A stretch of DNA of 64,000 nt from Bacillus sp. AFS088145 (GTDB lineage Bacteria; Bacillota; Bacilli; Bacillales; Bacillaceae_G): assembly GCF_002564465.1 (NCBI RefSeq), contig NZ_NUUX01000026.1, forward strand, positions 1 through 64,000, given 5' to 3'. Below the pieces are notes generated by a model that saw only the letters and a program-made list of their open reading frames with translations, did not search any database and had not been told where the DNA came from. The translations under genes and the position numbers were made by a program. Positions 1 through 8,270 of the stretch are shown here, one piece after another (within the stretch, counting starts at the first letter, position 1; the number at the start of each line of letters is the position of its first letter).

Positions 1-203
1 CCCCATGGACGGCCCCAGCCCCATGGACGATAAAATCCCCAAGGTCTTCCCCAGCCCCATGGTCTACCCCATCCCCATGGGCCAAATGCTGCTGCACCCA
101 ATAAAAACGGAAAGAAGAATGGGAAAAATCTTTCATCTTCTTGTTGCGGTACACCGGAATATGGATAATATGGTTGCTCGATTTGTTGACGATAATCATA
201 CAT
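1..203 (-). CDS. Trp/Gly/Pro/Arg-rich small protein, 3' end cut by window edge
   Basis: The minus strand has a clear start: a GGAGGTG ribosome-binding site at 211-217 lies 7 bases before the ATG at 203. The protein opens MYDYRQQIEQPYYPYSGVP, continues with a Phe-rich hydrophobic stretch and then repeats PWGWGR-type units (about four) to the window edge without a stop. The composition recalls small Bacillaceae spore-surface or envelope proteins, but I recognise no family. The plus-strand reading frame over the same bases is a shadow of this repeat. The product cannot be completed from this window. Confidence 0.7.
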   Translation of the reverse strand, partial: MYDYRQQIEQPYYPYSGVPQQEDERFFPFFFPFLLGAAAFGPWGWGRPWGWGRPWGFYRPWGWGRPW

Positions 204-328
204 TATAAATCACCTCCATACTATCCAATGTACGGAGATTAGCTCATTTAGGAGCAAGGTCAAGTATATAGGCAAAAGTACAAATTCTTAAGAGAAGAAA
301 AGGGTACTGCCACCCCTTCCTTCTGATT

Positions 329-1216
329 CTAAATCAATTTGTACATTTCATATTGAGCTATTTTTTCTTTCTTAAATTCTAGTTTATGCAAGAAACCTTC
401 AAGGCTATTATTATTTGGTATTGATGTTGAGAAAGATTTTAAATTTAGTTCACTAGCCGCAGATTGCAATAAGCTAGTTGCTATTTTTCGATTACGGTAA
501 ACTTTATCAATTATTAGGAGACTTATTCTACCATTTTCATTAACTGCTAAAGCACCAACATTTTCATCGTTAACTCTAGCTAGAAAGTAACTAAAATTAG
601 TTAGTTTTTCTAAATAATCAATGTCATTTTGCCAGTTTATATGATAGTCCCAATTCGTAATTGTTTCTTTGAAAGTTTTAAATTCAACTTTATTTATTTC
701 TGTACTAGGATCTAATTGTATTTGTTGTAAACTTGTTAAATCTGATTTAGTAAAATAAGAAAGGTCATAAATCTTTTCGTATCCAAGTTTCTTATAAAAA
801 TTAATTGCACGATCATTTCCAACAATTACTTCTAGGAATAGTTGTTTACATCCGTTTTTCGCTGCTTCTTCTTTGTGCAGTTCAAATAACTTTTGGCTAA
901 CACCTAACCCCCTATAGTCTGGACTAATAGCCAAAGTTCCACATCGCATTGTTTTAATCGTTTCATACATTTTAATACCGCCTAAAATCACACCTACTGC
1001 TTCATTTTCATAAATTGCCACGAAAGAGTGCTCAGGTTTGTTACCTTCTGGACCAAAAAACAAATTTACAAACTGTTCCTTAGAATAATTGAATTTAACG
1101 ATATAATCTGAAAAACCTACTGAAAATGCTTGATAAGCTAATTCAACGTCTACTTCGCTACATCTGAAATAATTTATTTTTTCTAGCTCTATACTTTTTT
1201 TCAAATTTGTTTCCAT
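329..1216 (-). CDS. GNAT family N-acetyltransferase, two-lobed
   Basis: The protein is 295 aa when started at the ATG at 1216, which follows an AAAGGACGTG ribosome-binding site; an upstream in-frame extension would run into the MFS gene. A GNAT fold occupies roughly residues 20-160, with the acetyl-CoA loop seen as DYRGLGVSQKL and the FYKKLGY motif of beta-6/beta-7. The C-terminal half is a second, more degenerate GNAT-like lobe (IDKVYRNRKIATSLL). It lies 16 bp downstream of the MFS exporter gene on the same strand, so the two are probably co-transcribed. The substrate is unknown; a resistance or detoxification role is an inference from the neighbour. Confidence 0.85.
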   Translation of the reverse strand: METNLKKSIELEKINYFRCSEVDVELAYQAFSVGFSDYIVKFNYSKEQFVNLFFGPEGNKPEHSFVAIYENEAVGVILGGIKMYETIKTMRCGTLAISPDYRGLGVSQKLFELHKEEAAKNGCKQLFLEVIVGNDRAINFYKKLGYEKIYDLSYFTKSDLTSLQQIQLDPSTEINKVEFKTFKETITNWDYHINWQNDIDYLEKLTNFSYFLARVNDENVGALAVNENGRISLLIIDKVYRNRKIATSLLQSAASELNLKSFSTSIPNNNSLEGFLHKLEFKKEKIAQYEMYKLI

Positions 1217-1232
1217 TAAGTCACGTCCTTTT

Positions 1233-2462
1233 TTATTTAGAAATGATGAGCTCATTTTCATTTTGTTGAATTTGATCATAGTTAAAAGCAATTTTTTTCT
1301 TAAATAGTAAGTAACTGGTTACACATAAAATCATAATGATTAGGCTACCATGAAACAACCAAACAAGATGTGGCATTGATAAAAATGATAATAATGGTGA
1401 TGCAGCTACAAAACCGATCGTAAAACCAAGCCTATTTAACAAATTTGCGACTCCGAAGATTCTACCTCTTATCGAATTATCAGTTTTTTGAATCATTGTT
1501 GAAAAATAAGTACCTGCTGCATTATCAAAAAAGCCTGTAAAAAATGCGAAGAAAAATACTACCCATAAAATTTGATTCGATAAAAATAATATGAAGCCGA
1601 TTGATGTTAGAACGGAAGTTCCGTAATACATAAAAAGATAATGTTTTTTTAACCAAGAGACCTTAGGAATTAACCAAGTCGAAAGGATTCCTCCTATACC
1701 CCAAGTTCCCCAAATAAGTCCTTGGTAAAATGTTGCATGTTCTGTGCTAATTTTTTCTGCTAATATTGGTACTCCCACATTATGAGAGCTTGCTGAGAAT
1801 GTTTGAAATAAAAATACAATGAATACAAATACTAATAGCGGTTTCATTAGTACATAAGTTTTTACTTCTTTCAAATCATTAAATAGTTGTTTCCATTGAT
1901 TGTTTACACCTTTTTTAACCGCATTTTCCCATTTATAAAAGATTAGAACAAATGCGGATAAGAAATAAGAAAGGGCATCTATTCCGATTATTACACGATA
2001 ATCTACAACCGTTGATAAGAATGCTGATCCTAAAAATCCAATAACCATACTAATTGCAGCAAGGCGTGAAATAAAAGCGTTTATTTTTAAAATATTTTCT
2101 TCACCAAATATTTGAGGTAAATCCGCACTAAAGCTGACTGAAAAAAAGCTTCCTAATGCGCCAATGATAAATGCTACAATCGCAAACATTAAAGGTGAAG
2201 GGAAAATACATAAGGTAAGAATACTTATTCCTCTAGTAATATCGCTGAATATCATTAGCTTTCTTCGATTATATCGATCAGCAATTACACCAGAAAATAA
2301 ACTTGTTAATATCCCACCACACACACGAAGTGCTAGAACCGCAGCCAGCCATGATGTACTTTTCGTCATCGAGTAGATCACTGCATTCATTACAACCAAT
2401 TCCATCATACTACCTATATCCGAGAATGCCTTTGTATATAAAAAATAGACTTTCTTTCCCAT
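1233..2462 (-). CDS. MFS transporter (probable drug or metabolite exporter)
   Basis: A 409-aa protein with about twelve hydrophobic segments. The cytoplasmic loop between TM2 and TM3 carries the MFS signature as GVIADRYNRRKLMI (around residues 57-70), and the family resembles the macrolide-efflux/enterobactin-exporter branch. It is likely an inner-membrane proton-driven exporter. The start at 2462 follows a GAAGGGA ribosome-binding site. The GNAT gene is 16 bp downstream. An operator-like dyad at 2572-2594, almost identical to one upstream of the TetR gene, suggests repression by that TetR protein. Confidence 0.9.
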   Translation of the reverse strand: MGKKVYFLYTKAFSDIGSMMELVVMNAVIYSMTKSTSWLAAVLALRVCGGILTSLFSGVIADRYNRRKLMIFSDITRGISILTLCIFPSPLMFAIVAFIIGALGSFFSVSFSADLPQIFGEENILKINAFISRLAAISMVIGFLGSAFLSTVVDYRVIIGIDALSYFLSAFVLIFYKWENAVKKGVNNQWKQLFNDLKEVKTYVLMKPLLVFVFIVFLFQTFSASSHNVGVPILAEKISTEHATFYQGLIWGTWGIGGILSTWLIPKVSWLKKHYLFMYYGTSVLTSIGFILFLSNQILWVVFFFAFFTGFFDNAAGTYFSTMIQKTDNSIRGRIFGVANLLNRLGFTIGFVAASPLLSFLSMPHLVWLFHGSLIIMILCVTSYLLFKKKIAFNYDQIQQNENELIISK

Positions 2463-2571
2463 TATAATCCCTTCATTCTACCAAAATTAAAAACTACACC
2501 TCTATCAATACATAGACAAACAAATAATTCTAATTTGGACTGAAATCATCTTGATTCCTCCTTCCTAATTA

Positions 2572-2594
2572 AAACTGACTATTAAGTTTATTTT
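2572..2594. promoter_or_regulatory. Candidate TetR operator upstream of MFS gene
   Basis: The 23-bp site AAACTGACT-ATTAA-GTTTATTTT lies 110 bp upstream of the MFS start. It agrees at 19 of 23 positions with a site upstream of the TetR gene at 3346-3368. Both are imperfect dyads with AAACT at one end and an AGTTT-like other end. Function as an operator is inferred from the pairing with the adjacent TetR gene. Confidence 0.5.
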
Positions 2595-2695
2595 ATTCTA
2601 TGAATAGTGTATGTTGTTTACTTTATTTTTAACATAAAAAATTTTCTGAATTTAAATTTTAGGTAGGAAAGTATTCACCTTCTCTACCCAAAATC

Positions 2696-3313
2696 TTAAT
2701 TTTGAATGACTATATAAGTCATAATCATTTCTTCTGCGGCTTTAAATTGTGCTTTGTAAATTTCATCTTCTTCTACAACTGAATAATGTAAGCAAATGCC
2801 ATCAATATTAGCCCAAAACAAACTAGAAATAATATCAGGATCGATTGTTTTCTTAAATTCACCAGATGCTATTCCTTGTTTAATAATTTCACTTAAAAAT
2901 AAACGATATTGATTTTTGTATCTTTCAATCATAATGGCTTGGAGATTTTCATGCCTAGCTGAATTAATCCAAAACTCCATATGGACTCTAATCATATTTC
3001 GCCATAATTCTGTTAAAGAAATTTCACTATACATTTGAAATAGCTCTTTTAACTTATCTTTTGATGAACTAAATTTTTGAAATCGTTCATTAATTTTTTC
3101 AAATGTTTGAACTGTTCTTTCCTGCATTAAAGTTAAATAAAGTTCTTCCTTACTTTTAAAATAATTATAAATTAGCCCTTTACTCGTTTTGGAATATGCA
3201 ACAATATCATCCATTGTTGTCGTATGATAACCTTTTTCTCCAAAACATTTTAAAGCACTTTCAAGAAGACTCTCTCTTTTGCGTTCTTTGTAATCATCTG
3301 AGACTTTTGGCAT
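2696..3313 (-). CDS. TetR/AcrR family transcriptional repressor
   Basis: A 205-aa regulator. The N-terminal helix-turn-helix is plain: residues about 8-55 with FGEKGYHTTTMDDIV and SKGLIYNYFKSKEELY. The C-terminal ligand domain is typical of the family. I chose the ATG at 3313 because it sits about 10 bases after an AAAGGA ribosome-binding site; an upstream ATG at 3322 is too close to it. The gene lies upstream of the MFS-GNAT pair on the same strand, with operator-like sites before both transcription units. It probably represses itself and the exporter; the inducer is unknown. Confidence 0.9.
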   Translation of the reverse strand: MPKVSDDYKERKRESLLESALKCFGEKGYHTTTMDDIVAYSKTSKGLIYNYFKSKEELYLTLMQERTVQTFEKINERFQKFSSSKDKLKELFQMYSEISLTELWRNMIRVHMEFWINSARHENLQAIMIERYKNQYRLFLSEIIKQGIASGEFKKTIDPDIISSLFWANIDGICLHYSVVEEDEIYKAQFKAAEEMIMTYIVIQN

Positions 3314-3345
3314 TGAAGACATTCCTTTACTTAATAAATATATTT

Positions 3346-3368
3346 AAACTGACTGATTAGTTTAGTTT
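3346..3368. promoter_or_regulatory. Candidate TetR operator upstream of tetR gene
   Basis: The site AAACTGACTGATTAGTTTAG followed by TTT lies 33 bp before the TetR start. It has AAACT/AGTTT ends in dyad symmetry and matches the MFS-upstream site at 19 of 23 bases. This is the expected autoregulatory arrangement. Confidence 0.5.
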
Positions 3369-3436
3369 ATCAACTAAATTTTGGAATTTCAAGAGAATAT
3401 TCGAAATAATCACGCGATTATTTTCAAATCACAAAA

Positions 3437-3476
3437 AAAAGTGACGATAAGTTGTTAAACCTATCAAGTCACTTTA
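3437..3476 (-). terminator. Intrinsic terminator after yqgV-like gene
   Basis: Stem AAGTGAC/GTCACTT with an inner GATA/TATC extension, followed on the minus strand by a run of eight T. It lies just past the stop at 3488. Confidence 0.75.
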
Positions 3477-3487
3477 TCAAGTCAAAA

Positions 3488-3799
3488 TTAGTTTTGTTCA
3501 AGTTTTGCTTGAACAGAAGCTAACTTACCTTCCATTGTACTCTTCTTATCGCGACGATCATCGATTCGAATAGTCGTTGCTACTCTTGAAATTCCATTTT
3601 CAAATGGTACCTCATGCATTTCTTGTACAACTTTTAATAATAACGGTAATTCGCCTTCAATAATTGTATTCATAGGTGTAAGCTGGAATTTTACTTCGCC
3701 ATTATACTTTTCTAAAACTTTATGTATATTTGCTACATACGCACTTACACTAGGTGTTTCTGTGCCAATTGGTACGATTGAAACGTCAATAATTGCCAT
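3488..3799 (-). CDS. yqgV: MTH1187/YqgV family thiamine-binding-type protein
   Basis: A 103-aa protein with the family pattern: MAIIDVSIVPIGTETPSVS at the start, a central TPMNTIIEG segment and VATTIRIDDRRDKK near the end. It is a ferredoxin-like fold (formerly DUF77) whose members bind thiamine-like ligands and are sometimes linked to transport of HMP or thiamine. Full length for the family. A GGAG ribosome-binding site precedes the ATG. It is a single-gene transcription unit ending at a clear terminator. Confidence 0.88.
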   Translation of the reverse strand: MAIIDVSIVPIGTETPSVSAYVANIHKVLEKYNGEVKFQLTPMNTIIEGELPLLLKVVQEMHEVPFENGISRVATTIRIDDRRDKKSTMEGKLASVQAKLEQN

Positions 3800-3904
3800 T
3801 TTTTGTATTCTCCTTTTTAATCAATTTGTTACTTGTATATCCTAACATGTTTGTGATAATAAAGAAAACTCGACGATTGGCGAGCTTTAAGGCGAAGACA
3901 GAGG

Positions 3905-3946
3905 CGTAGTTGCACTTATACTTAATTCCTAAAATTTGCAACTACG
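3905..3946. repeat. 10-bp inverted repeat between yqgV-like and dehydrogenase genes
   Basis: CGTAGTTGCA at 3905-3914 is mirrored by TGCAACTACG at 3937-3946 with a 22-nt loop. No T-run follows on either strand, so it is not a standard terminator. Its role is unknown. Confidence 0.5.
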
Positions 3947-4058
3947 TTGAATCCCCTTCATAGCTGCAAATTTATAATTTCTTAATGTGAAATGAAAAAT
4001 TTAACTATTCATCTCCTGACAAACTTTAGGCAAATAATGCCCTTTCTACTTCATAAAA

Positions 4059-4988
4059 TTAATATCCCTTTTCAATCTTCACTATATTTCTTAGTTTCTC
4101 GTTATTTTCTAATGATGAAAGTGTATTGACAAAACACTTAACACCATCATTTGGTAAAGTAACTGCCGAAATATGTGGAGTTATTTTTACATTCGGCATT
4201 TGCCATAATTCTGAATCGGCTGGAAGTGGTTCAACAGCAAAAACATCTAAAATAGCTTTTCTAATATACCCATTATTCAAAGCTTCCTTTAAAGAGTCCT
4301 CACATACAGTTGCACCTCTACCAACATTTATAAATCCTACATTATTTAAATGTTTAAATGTATTCATATCTAATATATTTTTAGTTTCATTCGTAGATGG
4401 AAGAACACTAATAATCCAATCGGTATGATCTAAAATTGTAGATGCTTCTTGGAACGGAACTATTTTTTCAAAATATGGTTTTTGACTACCACTCATAGAA
4501 ACTCCATATACTTTCATTCCTAAGCTTGATAATACCTTACCAATATGTCCTCCGATTTCCCCTGTACCATAAATGACTACTTTTTGGTCTTCTAAAGATT
4601 TTGGGATATGAAATTCCCACTTATTTTCATTCTGTAAATTTGAAAATTGTTCATGTAATTGTGAATCCTGGAGTATGTAACTTAAACAATATTGACTCAT
4701 TTTTGGACCAAAAACATCTATCGTTCGCGTTAAAAGCACATCATTTTTCCATTTAATTTTCATGAAACTATCTACACCCGCTGCTAATGAATGGACCCAC
4801 TTGATGTTTCCAAATTCAAAATTTGGTGTTGGACGAAAACCAACAAATGTATCAGCCCACTCATAATCCTCTGTTGTTACTTCATCTTCAGGTAAAAAAC
4901 GAAACTCTTTTGATAGATTATGTGATTCAATTAGATCTTTAAGCTTATGATGAATACGGCTAGTCACTAGAATTCTTTGAATTTCCAT
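4059..4988 (-). CDS. D-isomer-specific 2-hydroxyacid dehydrogenase family protein
   Basis: A 309-aa NAD(P)-dependent oxidoreductase. The Rossmann motif appears as VVIYGTGEIGGHIGKVL (about residues 140-156), then VGFINVGRGATV, the DVFAVEPLP segment and PHIS with the catalytic His near residue 270. The expected active-site Arg is in the NVGRG segment. I chose the ATG at 4988 because an AAGGAG site lies 9 bases upstream; the longer frame would swallow this site. The 2-oxoacid substrate cannot be told. The enzyme is likely cytosolic and transcribed alone. Confidence 0.88.
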   Translation of the reverse strand: MEIQRILVTSRIHHKLKDLIESHNLSKEFRFLPEDEVTTEDYEWADTFVGFRPTPNFEFGNIKWVHSLAAGVDSFMKIKWKNDVLLTRTIDVFGPKMSQYCLSYILQDSQLHEQFSNLQNENKWEFHIPKSLEDQKVVIYGTGEIGGHIGKVLSSLGMKVYGVSMSGSQKPYFEKIVPFQEASTILDHTDWIISVLPSTNETKNILDMNTFKHLNNVGFINVGRGATVCEDSLKEALNNGYIRKAILDVFAVEPLPADSELWQMPNVKITPHISAVTLPNDGVKCFVNTLSSLENNEKLRNIVKIEKGY

Positions 4989-5278
4989 TGTCCTACACTC
5001 CTTTTTTGTCATAAATAAATTTTAGCATAATATTTAGAAAAGAATGAAAAGAAAACACTTCGAGTAATAAAATAGGAATCGAGAGCTTTTCTCTTCAAAC
5101 TATTGGGGGTCTAGATGACCAATTTGATCTATTCAACTCATAATTAGCTTGTTTTTATCAACTTTTTAAGTGATATAGAAAGAATTAGAGCATATTTTCT
5201 AGATTTCCATTTAAAATAATCTACTATTGTTCATTAAACAAGTCATAATACCCTAACTGGTACGGGTAATTTTTAATC

Positions 5279-5475
5279 TTATTTGCGATTCTTAAGGATT
5301 TAATTGCAGTTTTGCTGATTTTATTTGCTGTTCTGTCATTTTTAATTGCTGTTTTGCCATTTTTATTTGCGATTCTCAAAATTTATTTGCAGTTAGTCCT
5401 TATTTAGCAACTTTTCATCTTTTATTTGCACAGTTGAACTCCTTATTTGCGACTAGCAAAGATTTATTTGCAGTT
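5279..5475. repeat. Array of about ten TTATTTGCRRTT units with mostly 21-bp spacing
   Basis: Near-identical units TTATTTGCGATT, TTAATTGCAGTT, TTATTTGCTGTT and variants begin at 5279, 5300, 5321, 5342, 5363, 5383, 5400, 5422, 5443 and 5464. The spacing is 20-22 bp, about two DNA helical turns, apart from one degenerate unit at 5400. The spacers are not conserved. It fills much of the 570-bp gap between the dehydrogenase start and the ABC transporter operon end. There is no coding frame. It is not a CRISPR array because units and spacers are far too short. Confidence 0.85.
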
Positions 5476-5503
5476 CAGACTGAATACCAAATGTACTTTG
5501 ACA

Positions 5504-5545
5504 TAAAAAAATGAGGTTCCCTTGAAAAGTCGGGATAACCTCATC
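5504..5545 (-). terminator. Terminator of amino-acid ABC transporter operon
   Basis: Long stem ATGAGGTT-CCC/GGG-AACCTCAT followed on the minus strand by seven T, 16 bp past the ATPase stop. Confidence 0.85.
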
Positions 5546-5560
5546 TGTTTAATATCTTCT

Positions 5561-6283
5561 TTATAATACTTTACTTAAGAAACTTTTCGTGCGCTCGTGT
5601 TTTGGGAAATCAAATATTTGCACAGGACTGTTTTCTTCTACTATATACCCTTGATCCATAAAGATTACGCGATCACCAACCTCACGAGCAAAGCCCATTT
5701 CGTGTGTAACAATGACCATTGTCATTCCTTCTTTAGCAAGTTGCTTCATAACCTCTAAAACTTCACCGACCATTTCAGGATCTAAAGCGGATGTAGGTTC
5801 GTCGAATAACATAATTTTTGGTTCCATTGCAAGTGCTCTTGCAATCGCAACACGTTGTTTTTGCCCTCCAGATAGTGAGTCAGGATATACATTTGCTTTA
5901 TCTGAAAGCCCGACTTTTTTTAATAGTTCAAGTGCTTTCGTTTTTGCAAAATCATTCGCTCGATTTCTTACTTTTTTAGGTGCTAGCGTAATATTTTCTA
6001 AAACTGTTAAATGTGGAAATAGATTAAAATGTTGGAATACCATGCCTACTTCAGTACGAATTTTATTTATATTTGTTTTTTTATCGGTAAGATCGACGTC
6101 TTCGATAAAAACTTTACCCGCTGTTATTGTTTCTAACATATTTAAACATCGAAGGAAGGTTGATTTACCTGAACCAGAAGGACCGATTACAACGCATACT
6201 TCACGTGGTTGAATGGTAATGTTGATATCTTTTAATACTTCTAGTGAACCAAATGATTTTTTTAATTTTTCTACTTTAATCAT
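5561..6283 (-). CDS. Polar amino acid ABC transporter, ATP-binding protein
   Basis: A 240-aa ATPase of the GlnQ/ArtP/HisP type. Walker A is GPSGSGKST (about residues 33-41), the Q-loop is [11 protein letters not shown], the signature is [15 protein letters not shown] and Walker B is [14 protein letters not shown], with the switch His in VTHEMGF. Its ATG overlaps the permease stop by 4 bp, so translation is coupled. It completes the binding protein-permease-ATPase operon and energises uptake at the inner face of the membrane. Confidence 0.95.
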   Translation of the reverse strand: MIKVEKLKKSFGSLEVLKDINITIQPREVCVVIGPSGSGKSTFLRCLNMLETITAGKVFIEDVDLTDKKTNINKIRTEVGMVFQHFNLFPHLTVLENITLAPKKVRNRANDFAKTKALELLKKVGLSDKANVYPDSLSGGQKQRVAIARALAMEPKIMLFDEPTSALDPEMVGEVLEVMKQLAKEGMTMVIVTHEMGFAREVGDRVIFMDQGYIVEENSPVQIFDFPKHERTKSFLSKVL

Positions 6284-6936
6284 CCCGTAGTCAACCTTCT
6301 TTCAATGCGATTTAAAACAAAGCTTAATGTTAAAGTTAAGATCAAATAGATTACAGCAGCAGATATGTACGGTTCCCATACTTTATAATATTGCCCCTGC
6401 ATTGCCCTACTCCAATACATAAGCTCAGGTGCAGCAATAATAGCTGCAATTGAAGATTCCTTAATTAAGACAATAAATTCATTTCCAAGTGGAGGTATCA
6501 TACGTTTTATAGCTTGAGGTAAAATCACATGTTTCATAGCTTGTACATGCGTCATTCCTAAGGAACGAGCAGCCTCCATTTGCCCCTTATCAATTGATTG
6601 AATTCCAGCACGAAAGATTTCAGCAATATATGCTGCTGCATTTAATGATAGTGCAATGATTGCGGCTGCTATTGCGTTTGTCTCCCCTATAAAATACGGA
6701 ACTACCCCAAAGTGAATTAATAAAATTTGTACAAATAACGGTGTACCTCTAAAGAAATTGATATACCAAACAAAAGGTAGAGCTAACCATTTATTTGATT
6801 GCATTTTACCTAATCCAATAAATAATCCGATTATTGTACCTAAGAATATTCCTGCAAAAGATAAGCCAATTGTTAATCCAGTTCCTTTAAGGAAAAACGG
6901 TATGTATTCTTTTATAATTCCAAAATCAAATCCCAT
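6280..6936 (-). CDS. Polar amino acid ABC transporter, permease
   Basis: A 218-aa membrane protein of the HisM/GlnP family with about five transmembrane helices. The EAA motif that docks the ATPase is visible as [20 protein letters not shown] (about residues 141-160). It is full length for the family and is expected to act as a homodimer. The gene follows the binding-protein gene after a hairpin and overlaps the ATPase gene by 4 bp. Confidence 0.95.
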   Translation of the reverse strand: MGFDFGIIKEYIPFFLKGTGLTIGLSFAGIFLGTIIGLFIGLGKMQSNKWLALPFVWYINFFRGTPLFVQILLIHFGVVPYFIGETNAIAAAIIALSLNAAAYIAEIFRAGIQSIDKGQMEAARSLGMTHVQAMKHVILPQAIKRMIPPLGNEFIVLIKESSIAAIIAAPELMYWSRAMQGQYYKVWEPYISAAVIYLILTLTLSFVLNRIERRLTTG

Positions 6937-6960
6937 TTCTTTTCCCCCATTTAGATAAAA

Positions 6961-6988
6961 TTGCGTAACATAATTTCCTGTTACGCAA
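6961..6988 (-). terminator. Intercistronic hairpin between binding-protein and permease genes
   Basis: A perfect 10-bp stem TTGCGTAACA/TGTTACGCAA with an 8-nt loop; only four T follow on the minus strand. Such hairpins partly terminate or stabilise the upstream mRNA, giving more binding protein than permease. That role is inferred. Confidence 0.6.
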
Positions 6989-6999
6989 TTTTTAATTTC

Positions 7000-7809
7000 C
7001 TATTTATTTTCTTCTGCTTTTAATGTTTCAAGATCTGGCTCTGATCCAAAGTGCTCTTTATAAATTTTTTCATAAGTACCATTGTTTACTACTTCTTTAA
7101 TTGCTTTATCAAGTTTACCTTTTAATTTACTTCCATCTTGAAGTAATAGGCCGTAGTATTCAGGTTCAAAGCTATTTTTATCATCAATAACAACTAGCTT
7201 TTTATCCGGATTATTTTTTGCATACGCTTCAAGAACACCATTGTCCGCGACTACTGCATCAGCTCCTCCACTAAGAAGCTCTAAAATTGCTAAATTGTTA
7301 TTTTCGAATTTTTTTAGATTTTTATTGTTTTTACCATACATTTTTTCAACAGCTTCTTGTCCTGTTGTACCATTTTGTACTGCTACAACTTTACCTTTCA
7401 AATCTGCGGCTGATTTAATACTACTACCTTCTGGAACTAGAATTTTATTAATCGAAAGAAAATAAGGAGTTGTAAAATCATATGTTTTCTCACGATCTGC
7501 ATTAATCGAAATAGAAGACATACCAATATCAGCAGTTTTGCCACCAATTTCAGCAAATAATGGGTCCCATCCAGTATTCACAATTTTAATTTTCACCCCA
7601 GCTTCTTTCGCAACTGCATTTGTAAAATCAACATCGAATCCTACTATTTTACCGTTATCAAGATATTCAAATGGTGCATAGGCAGCATCAGTTACAACTC
7701 GTAATGGCTTATCTGCTGTTCCGCTTGTTTTCGCTTCCTTACCACAACCCGATAAAATTAGTGCTGTCGTCACAGCAAATGCAAACGATAGTTTTTTAAC
7801 CTTTTTCAT
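7000..7809 (-). CDS. Amino acid ABC transporter substrate-binding lipoprotein
   Basis: A 269-aa SBP_bac_3 protein. The signal peptide ends in the lipobox LILSGC (Cys22), so it is anchored outside the membrane. The mature part shows YAPFEYLDNGKIVGFDVDF and TTPYF, typical of glutamine/arginine/histidine binders, and residues contacting the alpha-amino and carboxyl groups are in place (ADIGMSSISINADREK). It is first in the operon. Cystine or basic amino acids are also possible ligands; I cannot choose between them. Confidence 0.93.
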   Translation of the reverse strand: MKKVKKLSFAFAVTTALILSGCGKEAKTSGTADKPLRVVTDAAYAPFEYLDNGKIVGFDVDFTNAVAKEAGVKIKIVNTGWDPLFAEIGGKTADIGMSSISINADREKTYDFTTPYFLSINKILVPEGSSIKSAADLKGKVVAVQNGTTGQEAVEKMYGKNNKNLKKFENNNLAILELLSGGADAVVADNGVLEAYAKNNPDKKLVVIDDKNSFEPEYYGLLLQDGSKLKGKLDKAIKEVVNNGTYEKIYKEHFGSEPDLETLKAEENK

Positions 7810-8033
7810 TTCAATACCCCCAATTATTTTTGTTTTATGTAAGTAAATTTCTGATCAGATTAAATATATTGAAAATTTTATATATTTAAATTTTTTAATT
7901 ATTATATCTATTCTTGTTTAAATTTGCAATACTATGTCAATTATTGCCAAATTCCACCAATAAACAGGTTGATTGAGAGGATCATAAAATAGCATTTTAA
8001 TTTCTAATGTATTTATAGTTAAATATAGTCAAA

Positions 8034-8146
8034 GAGTTGAAACCATAAAACGGTCAATAGGAAACCGTATATTAGGTATTCATTCTTAGTGGAATTCAAC
8101 CTCAACTTTTTCCTTTTACGAAAATTTAGTTATTAATTGTCTGGAT
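8034..8146 (+). repeat. Decayed remnant of dispersed repeat family 1
   Basis: The right part, from about 8089, reads GTGGAATTCAACCTCAACTT followed by CCTTTTACGAAAATTTAG, matching the 3' ends of the full copies at 26002-26203 and 34996-35148. The left part (GTTGAAA..ATAAAACGGTCAA..CGTATATTA) resembles sequence at 34836-34880. The GC-rich middle is missing. The rest of the 461-bp gap 7810-8270 is AT-rich with no gene I can support. Confidence 0.5.
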
Positions 8147-8227
8147 TGTTTTTCAAAAGCTTGATTCCTTATAAATAAATATATTTCACTCGAAAAATTT
8201 CTAGTCGAAATCTTTTTAGGAAAAATA

Positions 8228-8258
8228 AAAAACCGGAAACATTCGATTAGTTTCCGGC
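8228..8258 (-). terminator. Terminator of sbcDC operon
   Basis: Stem CCGGAAAC/GTTTCCGG with an A/T-rich loop, followed on the minus strand by TTTTTTATTTT, 13 bp past the sbcC stop. Confidence 0.85.
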
Positions 8259-8270
8259 TATCTTACAACT

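Noticed and set aside
5-208. Plus-strand 67-aa protein with PSPM repeats
   Set aside because: It is the complement of the Trp/Gly-rich minus-strand gene, which has the ribosome-binding site.
5279-5475. CRISPR array
   Set aside because: Units are about 12 bp with spacers of about 9 bp, there are no cas genes, and unit sequence is imperfect.
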